From assembly GCA_020636645.1 (NCBI GenBank), contig JACJXO010000005.1:1-64000 (forward strand): 64,000 nt of DNA, in the 5' to 3' direction. The notes under the pieces were generated by a model. The model saw only the letters and a program-made list of their open reading frames with translations. It ran no database searches and was not told the origin of the DNA. The DNA comes from Chitinophagales bacterium (GTDB taxonomy: Bacteria; Bacteroidota; Bacteroidia; Chitinophagales; BACL12). A program made the translations under genes and the position numbers. Each line of letters opens with the position of its first letter. Position 1 is the stretch's first letter. Below are positions 61,401 through 64,000 of this stretch, in pieces.

Positions 61401-64000
61401 GGGGCGATGGTAGTCCGCTCACATACGGCAGTGCTCCCGGCGTACATACCTATGCTGTTCCCAACACATACCCTGTTACTCTGACCGTATATACAGCAGC
61501 AGGTTGCGAAGCCAGCTATACACAAAACATCACCATTGGCGGACCCGCCGTCAGTACCACCATTTCACCTTCTGCCTGCAACGGACCGGTTGCCTTCGCG
61601 GCTACCGTACTGGGCGGTAACGTCATCGACTGGCAATGGGATTTCGGCGACGGATTTACTTCCGGTCAGCAGAATACAGAACATACCTATGACACACCGA
61701 ATACCTACACCTGGACATTGACCGCAACAGATGCGGCGGGATGTCAGACAACAGCCACCGGTAATATCACCGTTGTTGCGCCTCCTGCTTCGTTTGCGTT
61801 GTTGTATGCTTCACCATCATGCGGACCAACCACCCTGTCTGTTCCCGGTGCAGTGATCTATACTTCCTACCAGTGGTTCAACAATGGCACCGCTATTCCG
61901 GGTGCCACAGGAAGCACCTACACGGCTACATTGAGTGGAAATTATTCGGTGGAAGTGGTGGATGTGGACGGTTGTATCATCAACAGTCTGCCGGCCATGA
62001 TCACCATCTATCCTCAGCCTGTTATCACCTTCACCTTCCCGCCGCTTTTGTGTTCTGATGATGATATCATCATTCAGTCCAATACTTACGGGCTATATAC
62101 CTGGGACTGGAAAGTTGATGGTATTCCGTATTTCGCTGGCCCCACCCTGACCATTCCCGGAGGAACACTTGGCGCCGGCCCGCATACAGTGGAACTGACC
62201 GTTTCCACCACCACCGGCCCGACACCCCCTTGTTCTGATTATCAGTCTGTCGTGATCATGGTGGAACAATCGCCAACAGTGTTTGTGACCAGTTCTGATC
62301 CGGGTGGTGTTTGCTCCGGTACACCGGTTACGCTGACCGCCAATTCTGCCACTGCTGTGATGTGGGATTGGAGCAACGGCGATATGACCAGCACGACCAT
62401 CGTAAATGCGGCAGGAAACTATTCGGTCACTGTTACTGATGCAGTGGGATGTACAGCAAGTGCATCAGCATATGCCAATATCTTCCCGCTGCCTGACCTG
62501 AGTATGCTGCCGATAGGTTGTGATTCATCCTGTATCTATCCGACACCGGAGATCATTCACGGCCCTCCGGGCATGCTGTCTTACCAGTGGTATATTGACA
62601 ATACACCTGCCGGCACATTACAGGATCTGGAGTTGAATACCTCCAACCTGCCCACCTTTGGTGTTCCGTATCAGATCAAACTGGTAGCAACTTCCATTTA
62701 TGGATGTGTGGACAGTTCTGAATTCCAGTACACACCACTGGAGTGCGAAGTAGAATGCTTTACCATAGAAGATACCATCTGGTGCAATGACGATGGCACT
62801 TACACGATGGAAATTCAGGTAACGAACCTTGGTGCCGCTACTTCTACCTATTTGTGGCTGCATGATGTGAATATGCCGTTCACCCTGACACCGTCTTTCG
62901 TGGTGCCGCTTACGCTTGCTACCGGTGCCACTTCTGCACCTATCTCCATCAATGTATCGTATCCTATAGGCAGCCCACTGCCTGCAGAACTGTGTTTCCT
63001 GGCGTCACTCTATAACGCTGATACCTGTTGTCATGATACCACGATGTATTGTATCCCTTTACCGCCCTGCGGTCCATGTGATAACCTCGTGGTTACCGCA
63101 GATACCAGTGCAGGTTGTTGTGCAACTGTCAACCTGACAAATGGATATAATGGCAGCTTCTTCAGTGGTATCGAGGTAGCACCGCTATCTCCCGGCGTGA
63201 GCATTGCATCGCTCATGGTAGGTCCCTCCTATACCGGTACCTGGTCTGCCTATGGAACGGCATCTGCCATGTATGTGCAGCCAACAGGAGGCTTTGTGCC
63301 GATGGGATCCATACCCGGTCTTTTTGATGTGTGTTTAAACGTTACAGTGGTGGCACCACCGGTGCAACTGGTGGCCGTCAACTGGCTCTATACTGATGCC
63401 GATGGCAACCAGGTAGTGGCCTGCTCTGATACGCTGGAATTTACCTGCCCGACTCCGAACGTGAATCCATGCGGAGAGATCTCCGGCGATATCACCTGTC
63501 TCGGAGATGGTACTTATGCATACAATTACACCTTCACCAACAACAACCCGAATGATGTCTATATGCTGGTGTTCACCAGTGTGACGCCATTTGTGAACAT
63601 CACCCCGAACCCGGTCATCCTGCCGTCTGCAGTTGCATGGGGAGGTTCATATACAGGAACTGTGATCATTGATCCACTCGGGCTTCCCGCCGGCACGAAC
63701 ATTTGTTTCGACCTGACACTGGCAGACTATGATGGATGGTGTTGCCATGAGATGGACAGCATTTGCATTCCAATTCCCGAATGTGATACCTGCCAATGTA
63801 ATAAATGGGAGAACTTCATTGCCAATGTGGATCAGCCGGGTGCATTGCCAGACTATTCTCTTATTGCAAGCTGTGGTGCTGTTTACAACAGTATCCCTGC
63901 AGGAACCGTGATCGATTTCATCAGTGGTGGATATTCATGCCTGGCATTGGACGGCACCTCCTGTGATGCAGATCATTCCTGGACACTCACGGGCCCCGGT
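58442..64000 (+). CDS. Giant PKD-repeat surface protein, 3' end outside window
   Basis: The frame opens at the ATG at 58442 (MKNLQKILLLCMMILFVSSG, signal peptide ending near MAQ) and I find no stop up to the window end, giving at least 1853 residues. It is made of repeated Ig/PKD-like modules: FGDG-type motifs (SWDFGDGT, NWTFGDGF, WEWDWGDGS, WQWDFGDGF) fall near residues 240, 908, 987 and 1066, and many modules open with a V-C-P/V-C-x-G pattern. It is Cys- and Thr-rich. Such proteins are exported by the type IX system and carry a C-terminal sorting domain, which would lie beyond the window. Probable role: adhesion or gliding. No membership test was possible. Confidence 0.88.
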   Translation, partial: MKNLQKILLLCMMILFVSSGLMAQITGDQDVCIDETETYYSSLSGTLTWTITPVSPATFPSGNSLFLTWNVPPGTYTLIADNGAASENLTVQVYATPAPVIDYLENDCNTHEGIEGAGAGVTACDTFCINELVEYAVPDDPLNTYLWTISGGTIVGPDNQSTVYVIWDVAMTGGDFPCGRLTVTETNPAGCSGTDEVFGVSSYPNGTITVSPGISTICLNQSVAFSLSVTGGPFITYSWDFGDGTIVVNSGASPETHTYITSGTYQVVVTASTECCSTSDTVEVIVDNTEGPNIFCISAVCANTVGAEYCTDAVCSTYDWDVDGGVITSAPNQPCITVDWGAGPVGTISLLVGGCSPGLCADTVFATVPIMPDGTFDITGPVVVCQGVTEPYSAPYVPGASYTWTLIPPSGIPVTLPYGMPPYIQDITFSAAGTYQLICSMEHDLLDCVGADTLIIQTAPLLTLSGPASACDGSTVFFSSNYPADWEYNLPITPFGTATTSASTTFPGPGVYHIIASSASVCNSPDSISIVINPLPATPVISGPSVVCPGGTYTYTVSGYSPTASIVWTFTDVSGSIFGYDNSFDLTLPVAFTTGTLSVMVTENGCSNSASITLDAPGTPAPVITTSAANVCPDQTVTYSATLSYPGLSDVEWTISPPSAGTITPGLLPGTVDILWHGNASNTTQTVTLTVTETTCLTSTGTDVITFDIYPRPVIVATGGAFCPGTSFTLTATGGNSYQWFDENSVPVSATVTQQGSYYVVGTDGNGCTNIDYTDVFEYPEPEAFISTPDNVICNDDGTAMTNSIDLYALDNGYTFLWSTGGTTNPITISNLGTYSVTVTDMNGCTNTDTYDVFCPVPVEDTCDTAITPLCACDLFPPTFVQSSPDCNEFTFSSNSTCVGGVFNWTFGDGFSGTGTSVVHSYNQAGYYHVYYSYYDPTCCPPLPEDTVVAVPVAADFAWEVVCNTLTVVDNASFLPPYSIVTWEWDWGDGSPLTYGSAPGVHTYAVPNTYPVTLTVYTAAGCEASYTQNITIGGPAVSTTISPSACNGPVAFAATVLGGNVIDWQWDFGDGFTSGQQNTEHTYDTPNTYTWTLTATDAAGCQTTATGNITVVAPPASFALLYASPSCGPTTLSVPGAVIYTSYQWFNNGTAIPGATGSTYTATLSGNYSVEVVDVDGCIINSLPAMITIYPQPVITFTFPPLLCSDDDIIIQSNTYGLYTWDWKVDGIPYFAGPTLTIPGGTLGAGPHTVELTVSTTTGPTPPCSDYQSVVIMVEQSPTVFVTSSDPGGVCSGTPVTLTANSATAVMWDWSNGDMTSTTIVNAAGNYSVTVTDAVGCTASASAYANIFPLPDLSMLPIGCDSSCIYPTPEIIHGPPGMLSYQWYIDNTPAGTLQDLELNTSNLPTFGVPYQIKLVATSIYGCVDSSEFQYTPLECEVECFTIEDTIWCNDDGTYTMEIQVTNLGAATSTYLWLHDVNMPFTLTPSFVVPLTLATGATSAPISINVSYPIGSPLPAELCFLASLYNADTCCHDTTMYCIPLPPCGPCDNLVVTADTSAGCCATVNLTNGYNGSFFSGIEVAPLSPGVSIASLMVGPSYTGTWSAYGTASAMYVQPTGGFVPMGSIPGLFDVCLNVTVVAPPVQLVAVNWLYTDADGNQVVACSDTLEFTCPTPNVNPCGEISGDITCLGDGTYAYNYTFTNNNPNDVYMLVFTSVTPFVNITPNPVILPSAVAWGGSYTGTVIIDPLGLPAGTNICFDLTLADYDGWCCHEMDSICIPIPECDTCQCNKWENFIANVDQPGALPDYSLIASCGAVYNSIPAGTVIDFISGGYSCLALDGTSCDADHSWTLTGPG

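Overview
The window reads as chromosomal DNA of a Bacteroidota bacterium, probably of a Saprospiria- or Chitinophagia-like lineage; this is inferred from gene content and not tested by phylogeny. The evidence is: -7 promoter boxes of the Bacteroidota type TAnnTTTG, often only a few bases before the start codon; a CHU_C-type gliding/T9SS C-terminal domain; large PKD-containing surface proteins; a TonB receptor with a carboxypeptidase-like N-terminal domain; LytTR and RprXY-like two-component systems; and the gene order ftsX, DUF3098, uppP, truB, ribF. Nothing indicates a plasmid or phage.

Layout. 1-8.2 kb: a GNAT acetyltransferase, a SulP anion transporter paired with a beta carbonic anhydrase, YceI with a small membrane protein, a DEAD-box helicase, and a glycine-rich secreted protein with an outer-membrane partner. 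8.2-9.9 kb: a cluster of bipartite hairpin repeats abutting a GIY-YIG nuclease gene. 9.9-12.5 kb: rpsA with a structured leader, then an EVE-domain gene. 12.5-20.6 kb (minus strand): an AsmA-like protein, a sensor kinase, and a TonB receptor, LytS-like kinase and LytTR regulator set. 20.6-21.35 kb: tRNA-Val(UAC) inside an array of tRNA fragments, with a second GIY-YIG gene whose last codons are themselves tRNA-like. 21.6-27.4 kb: a barrel protein, a secreted hydrolase, a LuxR regulator with a degenerate receiver behind a palindrome, and a kinase with two OmpR-type regulators. 27.4-36.6 kb: KtrAB-like K+ uptake, glutamate dehydrogenase, a PD-(D/E)XK protein, holA, and the ribF-truB-uppP-DUF3098-ftsX operon.

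36.6-40.3 kb is an accessory stretch: a secreted ankyrin protein bracketed by related repeats, a MITE-like inverted-repeat element, a gene fragment, and an AT-rich segment with two very small lipoproteins. 40.3-47 kb: an AtoE-type transporter, three small lipoproteins (two tandem paralogues), leuS and HMG-CoA lyase. 47.07-48.36 kb is an intact IS256-family element inserted into a 16-bp palindrome with an 8-bp duplication. 48.5-58.4 kb: an unrecognised 719-residue protein, a GyrI-like protein, a hydrolase, small lipoproteins, a pair of lipocalin-like secreted proteins, an aldehyde dehydrogenase, a metallophosphoesterase and a SIMPL protein. From 58,442 to the window end runs the open 5' part (1853 codons) of a giant PKD-type surface protein.

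The most unusual content is two unrelated GIY-YIG genes, each physically joined to its own family of hairpin-forming repeats: mobile hairpins for one, tRNA-Val fragments for the other. Short low-complexity tracts, each of a different sequence, occur in many intergenic gaps.
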